Positions 34,449 to 43,597 of a stretch of DNA of 64,000 nucleotides are shown here, piece after piece; position 1 is the stretch's first letter; every line of letters begins with the position of its first letter. This DNA is from Paradesulfitobacterium ferrireducens. Its GTDB lineage: Bacteria > Bacillota > Desulfitobacteriia > Desulfitobacteriales > Desulfitobacteriaceae. The translations under genes were made by a program, and so were the position numbers. The notes under the pieces are model-generated. The model searched no databases, was not told the DNA's origin, and saw nothing but the letters and a program-made list of their open reading frames with translations. The DNA is taken from positions 62,001 through 126,000 of the forward strand of contig NZ_JAFLRH010000034.1 in NCBI RefSeq assembly GCF_017310645.1, given 5' to 3'.

Positions 34449-35702
34449 TTGGACAAGGACTTTGCCAAAATTTTGGAACTGGCACAGAAGTACGAGCCGG
34501 AAATGACTAAGTTTCTGCGTGACATGATCGCGATTCCCAGCGAAAGCTGCCAGGAAGAAAAAGTGGTCTTGCGCATCAAAGAGGAAATGGAGAAAGTGGG
34601 TTTCGATAAAGTCGAGATTGACCCCATGGGCAACATTCTCGGTTACATCGGCCATGGCAAACACGTGATCGCTATGGACGCCCATATCGACACCGTAGGT
34701 GTAGGGGATAGAAGCCTCTGGAAATATGACCCGTATGAGGGCTATGAGGACGACGAAGTGATTATCGGCCGCGGAGCAAGTGACCAAGAGGGCGGCATGG
34801 CTTCCATGGTATACGCCGGCAAAATCATCAAAGACTTAGGCCTGGAAGATGACTACACCTTGGTCATTGTGGGTTCCGTGCAAGAAGAAGACTGTGATGG
34901 CCTTTGCTGGCAGTACATCATTAACGAAGACAAGCTGCGCCCGGAATTTGTGGTCAGCACTGAGCCCACGGACGGTAAAATCTACCGCGGACACCGCGGC
35001 CGCATGGAAATCAAGGTTACAACCAAAGGGGTAAGCTGCCATGGCTCGGCTCCGGAACGCGGGGACAATGCCATTTATAAGATGGCTCCCATCTTGATTG
35101 AATTGCGCGCCCTGCATGAGAACTTAAAAGATCATCCCTTCCTGGGAAAAGGCAGCTTGACCGTTTCCGAGATCTTCTTTACTTCTCCTTCGCGCTGCGC
35201 AGTGGCAGACAGCTGCACCATCTCCATTGACCGCCGGCTGACGGCCGGGGAAGATGCGGAATACGCTTTGAACCAGATCCGCAACCTGCCTGGGGTGAAA
35301 GCTGCCGGAGCCGAAGTCAGCATGTACACTTACGAGCGTCCTTCTTATACCGGCCTGGTGTACCCGACGGAATCCTACTTCCCGACCTGGCTGATTGAAG
35401 AAGAGCATCCTCTGTGCTCAACTTTGATGGATTCCTACCGCGAGCTGTTTAAGGAAGAACCGGTGCTTGACAAGTGGACCTTCTCCACCAACGGGGTTTC
35501 CATTATGGGCCGTTATGGGATCCCTTGCATCGGATTTGGTCCCGGCCACGAAGCCGAAGCCCACTTCCCGAACGAACGCACTTGGAAGAAAGAACTGGTG
35601 AAGGCCTGCGCCCTCTATGCAGCGATTCCCCAGATCTATCTCGGGAAGTACGTGGACAAGATGCCTACAACTACCGAAAACTTAATGAAGATTAAGGGCT
35701 AA
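34449..35702 (+). CDS. ygeY: YgeY-family M20 metallohydrolase
   Basis: This 417-residue M20-type peptidase/deacylase-like enzyme is of the selenium-metabolism-linked YgeY family. Metal ligands appear in MDAHIDTVG (the HxD motif), the Asp in GASDQEGG, and the Glu pair in [10 protein letters not shown]. The [14 protein letters not shown] segment starts the dimerisation domain. The start is TTG 34449, 8 bases after AAAGGGG; an upstream ATG at 34413 has no RBS. It is expected to remove a carbamoyl/ureido or acyl group from a purine-derived ureido acid before YgeW and DpaL; this is inferred from gene order. Confidence 0.9.
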   Translation: MDKDFAKILELAQKYEPEMTKFLRDMIAIPSESCQEEKVVLRIKEEMEKVGFDKVEIDPMGNILGYIGHGKHVIAMDAHIDTVGVGDRSLWKYDPYEGYEDDEVIIGRGASDQEGGMASMVYAGKIIKDLGLEDDYTLVIVGSVQEEDCDGLCWQYIINEDKLRPEFVVSTEPTDGKIYRGHRGRMEIKVTTKGVSCHGSAPERGDNAIYKMAPILIELRALHENLKDHPFLGKGSLTVSEIFFTSPSRCAVADSCTISIDRRLTAGEDAEYALNQIRNLPGVKAAGAEVSMYTYERPSYTGLVYPTESYFPTWLIEEEHPLCSTLMDSYRELFKEEPVLDKWTFSTNGVSIMGRYGIPCIGFGPGHEAEAHFPNERTWKKELVKACALYAAIPQIYLGKYVDKMPTTTENLMKIKG

Positions 35703-35785
35703 ATCTCAGAAGAATAATAAAGCAAGTTACCTTGCTCAATATATCCATAGAAAAAAAGCATGAGATAAAGAGAGGAGATTTAAGA

Positions 35786-36790
35786 ATGCAATCAATTTTC
35801 CGCGGCAGACACTTTATTAACCTTGAGGATTTTACCAAAGAAGAAGTCGACACGATGTTGGAAGTTTCCCTGGACTTAAAGAAGAAATTTGCAATGGGAA
35901 TTCCGACACCCTACCTGCAAAATCAATCCATGTTCCTGATGTTCTTTGAGCAATCCACCCGCACCCGGAACTCCATGGAAGCAGGACTTGCCCAACTGGG
36001 CGGGCATGCCGGATTCCTTGATTCCAGCAGCATGCAGATTGCCCATGGAGAAAGTGCCAAAGACACGGCGATCATCCTGTCCCGCTTCGGTCACGGGATT
36101 GCTGCCCGCTATTGCAACTGGGGCATCGGCAATAAGTACTTGAATGAAATGGCTAAATGGGCTACGGTTCCGGTCATGAACCTCCAGTGCGACCTCTACC
36201 ATCCGTTCCAGGCCCTGGCTGACCTCATGACCATGAAAGAGAAAATCGGGGATCTGAAACGAGTTAAAGTCTCCATCATCTGGGCCTATGCCGAGAGCCA
36301 TAAGAAACCGATTTCTGTGCCTGTATCTCAAGTGCTTCTCTTCCCCCGCTACGGCATGGATGTTGTCCTGGCACATCCGAAAGGCTGGGAGCTTCCGGAT
36401 TGGGTAATCGAGCAAGCGAAAGAGAATGCGGCCAGATACGGCGGCACGGTGACTGTGACCAATAATGAAGAAGAAGCGTATGAAGGCGCGCACATCGTGA
36501 TTCCGAAAAACTGGGGCAGCTGGGTCAACGACCAAACCGGCGCCACCACCGTTGGGGCAGCCAAAGTCGTTGATGACAAACTCATGGCTCAGAGGTCTTG
36601 GAAGTGTACTGAAGCTAAAATGGCCCTCGCAGACAAAGATGTGATGTATATGCATGCGCTGCCTGCCGACCGCAACAACGAAGTGGAAGACTCAGTCATC
36701 GACGGACCGCATTCAATTATTTATGATGAGGCTGAAAACCGCCTGCACACTGCCAAGGCAGTCATGACCCTTTTGATGGGCGGAAGATAA
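35786..36790 (+). CDS. ygeW: Knotted carbamoyltransferase YgeW
   Basis: This 334-residue enzyme of the aspartate/ornithine carbamoyltransferase superfamily has carbamoyl-phosphate motif STRTR at 57-61 and HPFQALAD near residue 146. The C-terminal motif is MHALPADR instead of HCLP, which separates it from argF. YgeW enzymes do not use ornithine or aspartate. In this setting it probably runs in the phosphorolytic direction, releasing carbamoyl phosphate from a ureido compound such as a ureido-diaminopropionate. The start ATG 35786 follows AGAGGAGA. It lies 83 bases after ygeY and 60 bases before carbamate kinase. Confidence 0.93.
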   Translation: MQSIFRGRHFINLEDFTKEEVDTMLEVSLDLKKKFAMGIPTPYLQNQSMFLMFFEQSTRTRNSMEAGLAQLGGHAGFLDSSSMQIAHGESAKDTAIILSRFGHGIAARYCNWGIGNKYLNEMAKWATVPVMNLQCDLYHPFQALADLMTMKEKIGDLKRVKVSIIWAYAESHKKPISVPVSQVLLFPRYGMDVVLAHPKGWELPDWVIEQAKENAARYGGTVTVTNNEEEAYEGAHIVIPKNWGSWVNDQTGATTVGAAKVVDDKLMAQRSWKCTEAKMALADKDVMYMHALPADRNNEVEDSVIDGPHSIIYDEAENRLHTAKAVMTLLMGGR

Positions 36791-36850
36791 AGGAAACTTA
36801 AGCGTAGTGAAGATATGTAACTGTACCGGAGGAGAAAGTGGTGGATCAAC

Positions 36851-37801
36851 GTGAGTAAACTAGCAGTCATCGCCATCGGCGGCAATTCCCTGATCCGCGA
36901 CAATGCCCACCAAAGTGTGGAAGACCAGTATGCTGCGGTCTGTGAAACCGCTAAACACATCGCGGGGATGATTGAACAGGGTTATGAGGTGATTGTGACC
37001 CATGGCAACGGCCCGCAAGTCGGGTTCATCTTGCTCCGTTCAGAGATAGCCAGCGGGGTGGCCCATATGCACCGGGTTCCTCTGGTAAGCTGTGGAGCTG
37101 ACACCCAAGGGGCGATTGGCTACCAAATTCAGCAGGCTCTGGACAATGAATTCAAAAAACGAGGCCTAAACAAATCTGCGGTTACGGTTGTAACCCAGGT
37201 TGTGGTGGATAAGGCTGATCCCGCTTTTGCAAAACCAAGCAAGCCGATTGGTTCCTTCTATACCGAAGAACAAGCCGAGGCGCTTAAAAACGAGAATCCT
37301 GACTGGGTGATGGTGAATGACGCCGGGCGCGGCTACCGCCGGGTTGTTGCTTCCCCGCTCCCGCAGGAAATTGTGGAAAAAGACGTGATCAGTAAGCTGG
37401 TGCGCGACGGTTATTGTGTCATCGGTGTAGGCGGCGGCGGCATTCCTGTTGTCCGGGAGGCAGACGGCACCTTTTCCGGAATTGATGCGGTTATTGACAA
37501 AGATTTTGCCTCGAGCGCACTTGCATCTGATATTAAAGCCGACGTCTTAATCATCTCGACCGGAGTGCCGAAAGTTTACCTAAACTTCGGCAAGCCGGAT
37601 GAAAAAGCCCTGGATAGGGTCACTTTAGCCGAATTAAAACAGTATGTCACTGAAAACCATTTCGCGCCGGGCAGCATGCTGCCTAAAATTCTGGCGGTCA
37701 TCAAGTTCCTGGAGCGGGGCGGCAAACAGGCAATTATCACGAATCCCGAGTCTCTGGAAGATGCAGTCACTGGCAAGACGGGTACGCATATTTATCCTTA
37801 A
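36851..37801 (+). CDS. arcC: Carbamate kinase
   Basis: This 316-residue amino-acid-kinase-fold enzyme makes ATP and carbamate from carbamoyl phosphate and ADP (YqeA in the E. coli cluster). Motifs are the N-terminal AIGGNSLIRD, THGNGPQVG near residue 50 and GVGGGGIPVV near residue 196. The start is GTG 36851, 6 bases after GGTGG. Placed after ygeW, it would harvest energy from the purine carbamoyl groups. It is not part of an arginine deiminase operon, since no arcA or arcB lies nearby. Confidence 0.95.
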   Translation: MSKLAVIAIGGNSLIRDNAHQSVEDQYAAVCETAKHIAGMIEQGYEVIVTHGNGPQVGFILLRSEIASGVAHMHRVPLVSCGADTQGAIGYQIQQALDNEFKKRGLNKSAVTVVTQVVVDKADPAFAKPSKPIGSFYTEEQAEALKNENPDWVMVNDAGRGYRRVVASPLPQEIVEKDVISKLVRDGYCVIGVGGGGIPVVREADGTFSGIDAVIDKDFASSALASDIKADVLIISTGVPKVYLNFGKPDEKALDRVTLAELKQYVTENHFAPGSMLPKILAVIKFLERGGKQAIITNPESLEDAVTGKTGTHIYP

Positions 37802-37804
37802 GGA

Positions 37805-37917
37805 TAAGAATTCAGAATTCAGGAGTCAGTACTCAATCAGTATTCAGAATTCAGGAGTCAGTACTCAGAATAAAAACAGCTTCTGTTTTCGTTCTCCTGA
37901 CTCCTGTCTCCTGCCCT
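37805..37917 (+). repeat. Heptad repeat tract after arcC
   Basis: Units of the type TTCAGAA TTCAGGA GTCAGTA CTCA run from 37809, then again TTCAGAA TTCAGGA GTCAGTA CTCAGAA. After a short AACAGCTTCTGTT hairpin, the complementary CTGACTC CTGTCTC CTGCCCT series follows. The two series could pair with each other. Confidence 0.8.
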
Positions 37918-37928
37918 GAAAATAGACG

Positions 37929-38101
37929 AGGGGCAATTACTTAGCGAACCGTAGAGCAGAGGAGCGTCGAGAGCGCAGTTGATTCAGCGTTAAGCAGCGT
38001 CACGGTTCACTTCAGGTATTACCCTAAGGTTTGGCGCTGTAGCTGAATCAACAAGCGAACAGCTCCGGCGCGTGGTGAGCGGGTAATGCACCTTGGCTAT
38101 T
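37929..38101 (-). repeat. Interspersed element, shortened copy D
   Basis: It reads as the reverse complement of copy C with parts missing, running from GGGCAATTACTTAGCG to GGGTAATGCACC. The long arms are GTTGATTCAGCG...GCAGCG with CGCTGTAGCTGAATCAAC. The 25-nt hairpin present in A-C is deleted between GGCGCGTGGT and GAGCGGGTAATGCACC. After it, TGCCGC-ATA-GCGGCA (38116-38130) replaces the TGCTGC-GTA-GCAGCA of copy A. Confidence 0.75.
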
Positions 38102-38192
38102 TTCATTCATCAGTGGTGCCGCATAGCGGCATGGGAGTCTGACTCCTGACTACTACCAGTAAGAATATCTTATAAGACAAAGGAAGATGACC

Positions 38193-39581
38193 ATGGGCAT
38201 AGTTTTGCGTGGGGGCACGGTGGTGACCGCAGCGGACGAATATCAAGCCGATGTCCGGATCGAAGGAGACAAAGTGGCTGCGCTTGGTTCTAATCTCGCT
38301 CAGCCCCAGGATGAGGTCCTGAATATCGAAGGCTGCTATCTCCTCCCGGGTGGGATTGATGCCCACACGCATTTTGACTTGCCGGTGGGGGAAACGGTCA
38401 CGGCCGATGATTTTGAAAGCGGCACCCGAGCCGCAATTGTGGGCGGCACGACCACAGTAATCGATTTTGCGACTCAGTTTAAAGGAGAAACTTTAACCCA
38501 GGCGTTTGACAACTGGCAGCGCAAGGCTCAGGGGAAGTCTTACGCCGATTATGCGTTTCATATGGCAATTACGGACTGGTCTGAAGAGATTGCCGCTGAA
38601 ATGGAGGAATTAGCGGCAACGAAAGGGGTCACGTCCTTTAAGTTATACATGGCCTACAAGCATGTGCTCCAGGCGGATGATTCCGTCCTGCTTCAGGCAT
38701 TGCGCCAGGCCAAAAAAGCAGGTGCTCTCATTGCTCTTCATTGTGAGAATGGAGACGTGGTGGATGAATTGATTAAGGAAGCTCTGGCCCAGGGACAGAC
38801 GGCACCGGCTTACCATCCTCTGAGCCGGCCGCCGGAAGTTGAGGCGGAGGCCACTGCGCGCGCCGTCGCCCTGGCGGAAATAGCCCAAGCTCCTCTTTAT
38901 GTTGTCCATTTAACATGCGAGAGTGCGCTGAACGCGGTGATTGAAGGCAAAAAACGGGGAGTTGAAGTATACGCGGAAACCTGTCCCCAATACTTGCTCC
39001 TGGATGACAGCCGCTACCGCCTCGAAGGGTTTGATGGGGCAAAATACGTTATTTCCCCGCCGTTAAGACCAATAGCCAATCAGACAAGTCTTTGGCGCGG
39101 CTTGCAAAACGGGTTCATTCATACAGTTGCAACTGATCACTGTTCTTTTAACTATAAAGGACAGAAAGAGGCGGGCCGTTCGGATTTCAGTAAAATTCCG
39201 AACGGAATGCCGGGTGTGGAAAACCGCATCGCTTTAATGTATACCTACGGTGTAGTTCCTGGGAAGATTAGCTTGAACCGGCTGGTAGCCCTGACAGCTA
39301 CCGAACCGGCCAAGCTTTTCGGGCTTTATCCGCGCAAGGGCACGATTGCTCCGGGGAGTGACGCGGATCTGGTGGTATGGGATCCCGGCGCAACGGGAGT
39401 GATTTCCGCCCAAACCCAGACCCATCATGTCGATTACACTCCATTTGAGGGATTCCCGCAATCCGGCAAAGCCCGGCATGTATTCTTGCGTGGAAGTCAA
39501 GTTGTGGCTGATGGGCAGTTGGCTTCCGGATCTCCGGGAGGGGTCTATCTTCCCCGGAAAGCGTTCCAACCCAGGCCTTGA
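38193..39581 (+). CDS. hyuA: Dihydropyrimidinase/hydantoinase
   Basis: This 462-residue amidohydrolase opens cyclic amides (dihydropyrimidine or hydantoin type). Metal ligands are H56 and H58 in DAHTHFD, the bridging carboxylated lysine is K150 in TSFKLYMAYK, further His ligands lie in ALHCENG and VVHLTCES, and Asp in TDHCSF. The start ATG 38193 has AGGAAG 6 bases before it; ATG 38187 directly abuts that RBS. In the purine cluster it is expected to open the ring after reduction or hydroxylation. It is preceded by repeat material and followed by the fused xanthine dehydrogenase. Confidence 0.94.
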   Translation: MGIVLRGGTVVTAADEYQADVRIEGDKVAALGSNLAQPQDEVLNIEGCYLLPGGIDAHTHFDLPVGETVTADDFESGTRAAIVGGTTTVIDFATQFKGETLTQAFDNWQRKAQGKSYADYAFHMAITDWSEEIAAEMEELAATKGVTSFKLYMAYKHVLQADDSVLLQALRQAKKAGALIALHCENGDVVDELIKEALAQGQTAPAYHPLSRPPEVEAEATARAVALAEIAQAPLYVVHLTCESALNAVIEGKKRGVEVYAETCPQYLLLDDSRYRLEGFDGAKYVISPPLRPIANQTSLWRGLQNGFIHTVATDHCSFNYKGQKEAGRSDFSKIPNGMPGVENRIALMYTYGVVPGKISLNRLVALTATEPAKLFGLYPRKGTIAPGSDADLVVWDPGATGVISAQTQTHHVDYTPFEGFPQSGKARHVFLRGSQVVADGQLASGSPGGVYLPRKAFQPRP

Positions 39582-39655
39582 AGCAATGACGCTGCACCGG
39601 TCTAAGACCGGGCAGCTGCCTTGCTGAATATTATCAGCGTCAGAAAGGTGGGAGA

Positions 39656-42208
39656 ATGATGTTTTCATTGAACATTAATGGGAAAAACTACACAACCGCA
39701 GAAGACCTGAACCTACTGGAATATTTGCGCGATCATTTGCACCTCACCTCCCTCAAAAACGGCTGTGGGGAAGGAGCCTGCGGAGCCTGCACCATCCTGG
39801 TGGACGGCAAAAAAATGCGGGCGTGCGTGCTCACCGTCTCGAAAGCAGCGGGCAAAAAGCTGGTGACGGTGGAAGGCCTGTCTGAGACGGAACAAGAAGC
39901 GTATAGCTGGGCTTTTGCCGAGGCCGGAGCGGTGCAGTGCGGTTTTTGCATCCCGGGCATGGTGATCAGTGCCAAAGGTCTCATTGATACCAATCCCAAT
40001 CCATCTACCCAGGAAATTAAAGAAGCAATCCGGGGCAATATCTGCCGCTGCACCGGGTATGTTAAGATCGAAAAGGCCATTCAGATGGCGGCCCAGGTGC
40101 TGCGGGGCGAGCTAAAGCCTAAAACCACAGCATCCGCCGGAATTGGAAGCAGTTTAACGCGCGTGGATGCCAAGGCCAAAACCCTGGGCACCGGAGAATA
40201 CGTGGATGACATGTTCGTGGAAGACATGCTGTACGGAGCGGTTTTGCGTGCTCCGTCCGCCCGGGCCTTGATTAAAGGGATTGATGTAAGCGCAGCCGAG
40301 ACTGCTCCGGGAGTGGAAGCGGTCATGACGGCGGCAGATGTGCCGGGTGAGCGCTACTGGGGCCACATCTTCCATGATTGGCCGGCCCTGGTGGCGGTCG
40401 GGGAAGAAACCCGCTATATCGGGGATGCCCTGGTGCTGGTTGCGGCCCGCACCAAGAAAGAAGCCCGGGCCGCTTTATCTTTAATTAAAGTGGAGTATGA
40501 AGAACTGGAGCCTATAACAGCCCCGGCTGCTGCTCTGGCGGACGGAGCCCCGAACATTCATCCCAAAGGAAACCTCCTGAGTACAACCAAGGTTCAGCGA
40601 GGTAACGTGGATGAAGCCCTGGCTCGCTCGGCCCATGTCGTGACCAACCGCTACCAGACTCCGCCTACGGAACACGCTTTTATGGAACCGGAGAGCGCTC
40701 TGGCGGTGCCGGAGGCAGACGGCGGGATCACCGTCTACGTGGCCGATCAGAACGTGTATGATGACCTGCACGGTCTGGTGTCGATCCTCGGTTTGCCTGA
40801 GAATAAGGTGCGTGTCATCAGCAAACTGGTTGGCGGCGGCTTCGGGGGTAAAGAAGACTTAAGTGTTCAGCATCATGCAGCGCTTTTGGCACAGAAAACA
40901 AACAAACCGGTTAAACTGACTCTGACCAGGCAGGAAAGTATTCTGGTGCATCCCAAACGCCACGCCATGGAGATTGAACTGACCACCGGCTGTGATGCCG
41001 ACGGGAAAATCACCGCTATCCGGGCCAGAATCGTAGCCGATACCGGTGCTTATGCCTCTCTCGGATCGGCGGTACTGGAGCGGGCCTGCACCCATGTGGG
41101 CGGGCCGTACCATGTGCCCAATGCCGATATCCTTGGCCACTGTGTTTACACGAATAACCCGCCAGCAGGCGCTTTCCGAGGGTTTGGCGTACCTCAGTCC
41201 GCCTTTGCCTGTGAATTAAACCTCGATGAATTGGCCGAAAAAGTCGGGATCTCTCCCTGGGAGATGCGTTTCCGAAATGCCCTGGAGCCCGGTCTAACCA
41301 TGGCGACCGGACAGATTGCGGATGAGGGCACTGCGATTAAGGAGACTCTCCTGGCCGTGCGCGAAGTGTATGAATCCCATCCGTATGCCGGAATTGCCTG
41401 CGCCTTGAAAAATACCGGAATCGGGGTGGGGCTGGCGGATGTTGGCCGGGTTAATCTTAAAGTTGAAAGCGGCAAAGTGTTGGTCTTAACCGGCGCCGCC
41501 TGTATCGGCCAAGGGCTGGCCACGGTTCTTACCCAGATTGTGCATGAAGCCACCGGGCTGGGGCCGGAGTTGATCGAAGTGGCCGCGCCGGATACTTTTC
41601 TGACCCCGAATTCGGGAACCACGACCGCTTCCCGCCAGACCCTTTTCACCGGAGAGGCGGCGCGCCAGGCGGCGCTCAAGCTGCAGCAGGCTCTGGATCA
41701 AGCGAACCTTAGCGAGCTTGAGGGCCGGGAATTTTACGGGGAGTATTTCGGCAAGACCGACCCGCTCAGTTCGGACAAGGCTAACCCGGTTAACCATGTG
41801 GCCTTCAGTTATGCCACTCAAGTCGTGATTCTGAATGAGGCCGGCAAGGTCGAGAAGGTCGTAGCTGCCCATGACATCGGGCGCGCTATTAACCCGAAAG
41901 CGATTGAAGGGCAAGTTGAGGGCGGAGTGGCGATGGGCCTCGGTTATGCTTTGCGCGAAGATTTCCCCTTGGATAAAGGGGTGCCAAAGGTTAAGTACGG
42001 AACCCTGGGACTCCTGCGTTCCACCGACATGCCGGAAGTGGAAACGATTCTGATCGAGAAAAACCCGTCCCCGCTCGCTTATGGCGCCAAAGGCATCGGA
42101 GAAATTTCTACCATCCCGGCGGCTCCGGCAGTGGCAGCGGCTTATTACAAATATGACGGGAAAATCCGGCGCAGCCTGCCCTTGGCAGGAACGGCGTACC
42201 GGAAATAA
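39656..42208 (+). CDS. xdhD: Selenium-dependent xanthine dehydrogenase, fused 2Fe-2S and Mo domains
   Basis: This 850-residue molybdenum hydroxylase joins an N-terminal [2Fe-2S] domain (NGCGEGACGACTILVDG near residue 36, QCGFCIPGM near 98, GNICRCTGY near 133) to a Mo-binding domain (starting near LTRVDAKAK at 168, GGGFGGKED near 400, PAGAFRGFGVPQ near 505). It matches the selenium-dependent xanthine dehydrogenase/XdhD type, in which selenium is a labile cofactor rather than selenocysteine. The FAD subunit is not fused and may be shared. ATG 39659 is an equally possible start with better spacing from AGGTGG. The 74-base gap suggests co-transcription with hyuA. Confidence 0.92.
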   Translation: MMFSLNINGKNYTTAEDLNLLEYLRDHLHLTSLKNGCGEGACGACTILVDGKKMRACVLTVSKAAGKKLVTVEGLSETEQEAYSWAFAEAGAVQCGFCIPGMVISAKGLIDTNPNPSTQEIKEAIRGNICRCTGYVKIEKAIQMAAQVLRGELKPKTTASAGIGSSLTRVDAKAKTLGTGEYVDDMFVEDMLYGAVLRAPSARALIKGIDVSAAETAPGVEAVMTAADVPGERYWGHIFHDWPALVAVGEETRYIGDALVLVAARTKKEARAALSLIKVEYEELEPITAPAAALADGAPNIHPKGNLLSTTKVQRGNVDEALARSAHVVTNRYQTPPTEHAFMEPESALAVPEADGGITVYVADQNVYDDLHGLVSILGLPENKVRVISKLVGGGFGGKEDLSVQHHAALLAQKTNKPVKLTLTRQESILVHPKRHAMEIELTTGCDADGKITAIRARIVADTGAYASLGSAVLERACTHVGGPYHVPNADILGHCVYTNNPPAGAFRGFGVPQSAFACELNLDELAEKVGISPWEMRFRNALEPGLTMATGQIADEGTAIKETLLAVREVYESHPYAGIACALKNTGIGVGLADVGRVNLKVESGKVLVLTGAACIGQGLATVLTQIVHEATGLGPELIEVAAPDTFLTPNSGTTTASRQTLFTGEAARQAALKLQQALDQANLSELEGREFYGEYFGKTDPLSSDKANPVNHVAFSYATQVVILNEAGKVEKVVAAHDIGRAINPKAIEGQVEGGVAMGLGYALREDFPLDKGVPKVKYGTLGLLRSTDMPEVETILIEKNPSPLAYGAKGIGEISTIPAAPAVAAAYYKYDGKIRRSLPLAGTAYRK

Positions 42209-42244
42209 TGATAAAGATAAAAACTTTGAGAAGGGGATTAAGAG

Positions 42245-43495
42245 ATGTTTAACGGCGATTATAAATTAAAAGAATTTGATCCGGAGCTTAGCAGCCTCAT
42301 TGGCCAAGAGTTGGAGCGGCAGCGCCACAATATTGAGCTGATTGCCTCGGAGAACTTTGTCAGCCCGGCAGTGATGGCGGCCCAAGGGACCATCTTAACC
42401 AACAAATATGCGGAAGGGTATCCGGGGAAACGCTATTACGGGGGCTGCGAATTTGTCGACCAGATTGAGGAATTAGCCCGCACCCGGGCTAAGAAGCTGT
42501 TCCAGGCGGAGCATGCCAATGTCCAGCCCCATTCGGGCGCGCAGGCCAACACGGCGGTCTATTTCGCCATGCTTAATCCCGGAGATACGATTTTAGGTAT
42601 GAATTTAGCCCATGGGGGGCACTTGACCCATGGCAGCCCGGTTAATATTTCCGGAAAATATTTTAACTTCATTCCTTACGGGGTCAGCCGTGAGACCGGG
42701 ATGATCGATTATGACGAATTGGAACAATTGGCCTTAACTCATAAGCCGCGCATGATTGTGGCCGGGGCCAGTGCTTATCCGCGAATCATTAATTTCCCGA
42801 GGTTCCGCGAAATTGCTGACAAGGTAGGGGCTTTGTTCATGGTGGATATGGCCCATATCGCCGGACTGGTGGCTACAGGCCTTCATCCGTCTCCGGTGCC
42901 CTATGCCGATTTTGTAACAACAACTACCCATAAAACTTTGCGCGGGCCGCGCGGTGGGATGATCCTTTGCCGCGGGGAATATGCCGCTGCGGTGGATAAA
43001 GCGATCTTCCCCGGAATTCAGGGCGGACCGCTGGAGCATGTAATTGCAGCCAAAGCCGTGGCTTTGAAAGAAGCGCTTCAGCCGGAGTTTAAGGTATACC
43101 AGCAGAATGTGGTGAAAAACGCGAGTGAGCTGGCCCAAGCTCTGGTCGGGTATGGCTTTGAATTAACCTCCGGAGGAACGGACAACCATCTAATGCTGGT
43201 GGATCTGCGCAACAAAAAATTAACCGGGAAAGAAGCGGAACACCGGCTGGATGAAATTGGGATCACGGTCAACAAAAATGCGGTGCCTTTTGACACGGAA
43301 AGCCCGTTCGTGACCAGCGGAATTCGCATCGGCACACCGGCTGCAACGACCCGCGGCTTTGATACAGCCGGAATGAGTGAAATCGCGGCCATTATCAATC
43401 TCGTTCTAGCGGAGAATGCCGGCGAAACCGTGTACGCCGAAGCCCGGGCCCGCGTGCAGGAGCTGAGCGCACGCTTCCCGCTGTATGCGGAGTAG
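42245..43495 (+). CDS. glyA: Serine hydroxymethyltransferase
   Basis: This 416-residue PLP enzyme interconverts serine and glycine with tetrahydrofolate. PLP Lys230 lies in [13 protein letters not shown], and the N-terminal [10 protein letters not shown] motif is at 31-40. The start ATG 42245 follows AAGGGGA. Lying 36 bases after xdhD and in the same direction, it may be co-transcribed, which would link one-carbon and glycine metabolism to purine breakdown. It could equally be the general housekeeping copy. Confidence 0.97.
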   Translation: MFNGDYKLKEFDPELSSLIGQELERQRHNIELIASENFVSPAVMAAQGTILTNKYAEGYPGKRYYGGCEFVDQIEELARTRAKKLFQAEHANVQPHSGAQANTAVYFAMLNPGDTILGMNLAHGGHLTHGSPVNISGKYFNFIPYGVSRETGMIDYDELEQLALTHKPRMIVAGASAYPRIINFPRFREIADKVGALFMVDMAHIAGLVATGLHPSPVPYADFVTTTTHKTLRGPRGGMILCRGEYAAAVDKAIFPGIQGGPLEHVIAAKAVALKEALQPEFKVYQQNVVKNASELAQALVGYGFELTSGGTDNHLMLVDLRNKKLTGKEAEHRLDEIGITVNKNAVPFDTESPFVTSGIRIGTPAATTRGFDTAGMSEIAAIINLVLAENAGETVYAEARARVQELSARFPLYAE

Positions 43496-43597
43496 ACCGG
43501 TTAGAGCAAATTCAAAGTTCGCTGATAGGGTATGAAAATGCGCTGATTAAGAGGCTAAGGCGCAGCTATGGTTCGAATAACAGAGAGAGGTGCTTTT

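Noticed and set aside
35786-36790. Second ornithine carbamoyltransferase
   Set aside because: It lacks the HCLP motif and instead has HALPADR; its neighbours match the ygeW setting.
37805-37917. CRISPR array
   Set aside because: The repeats are 7 nt, degenerate and without unique spacers of constant length; no cas genes are present.
39656-42208. Selenocysteine codon in the selenium-dependent xanthine dehydrogenase
   Set aside because: The frame has no internal TGA. Selenium in this enzyme class is a labile cofactor, not an encoded residue.
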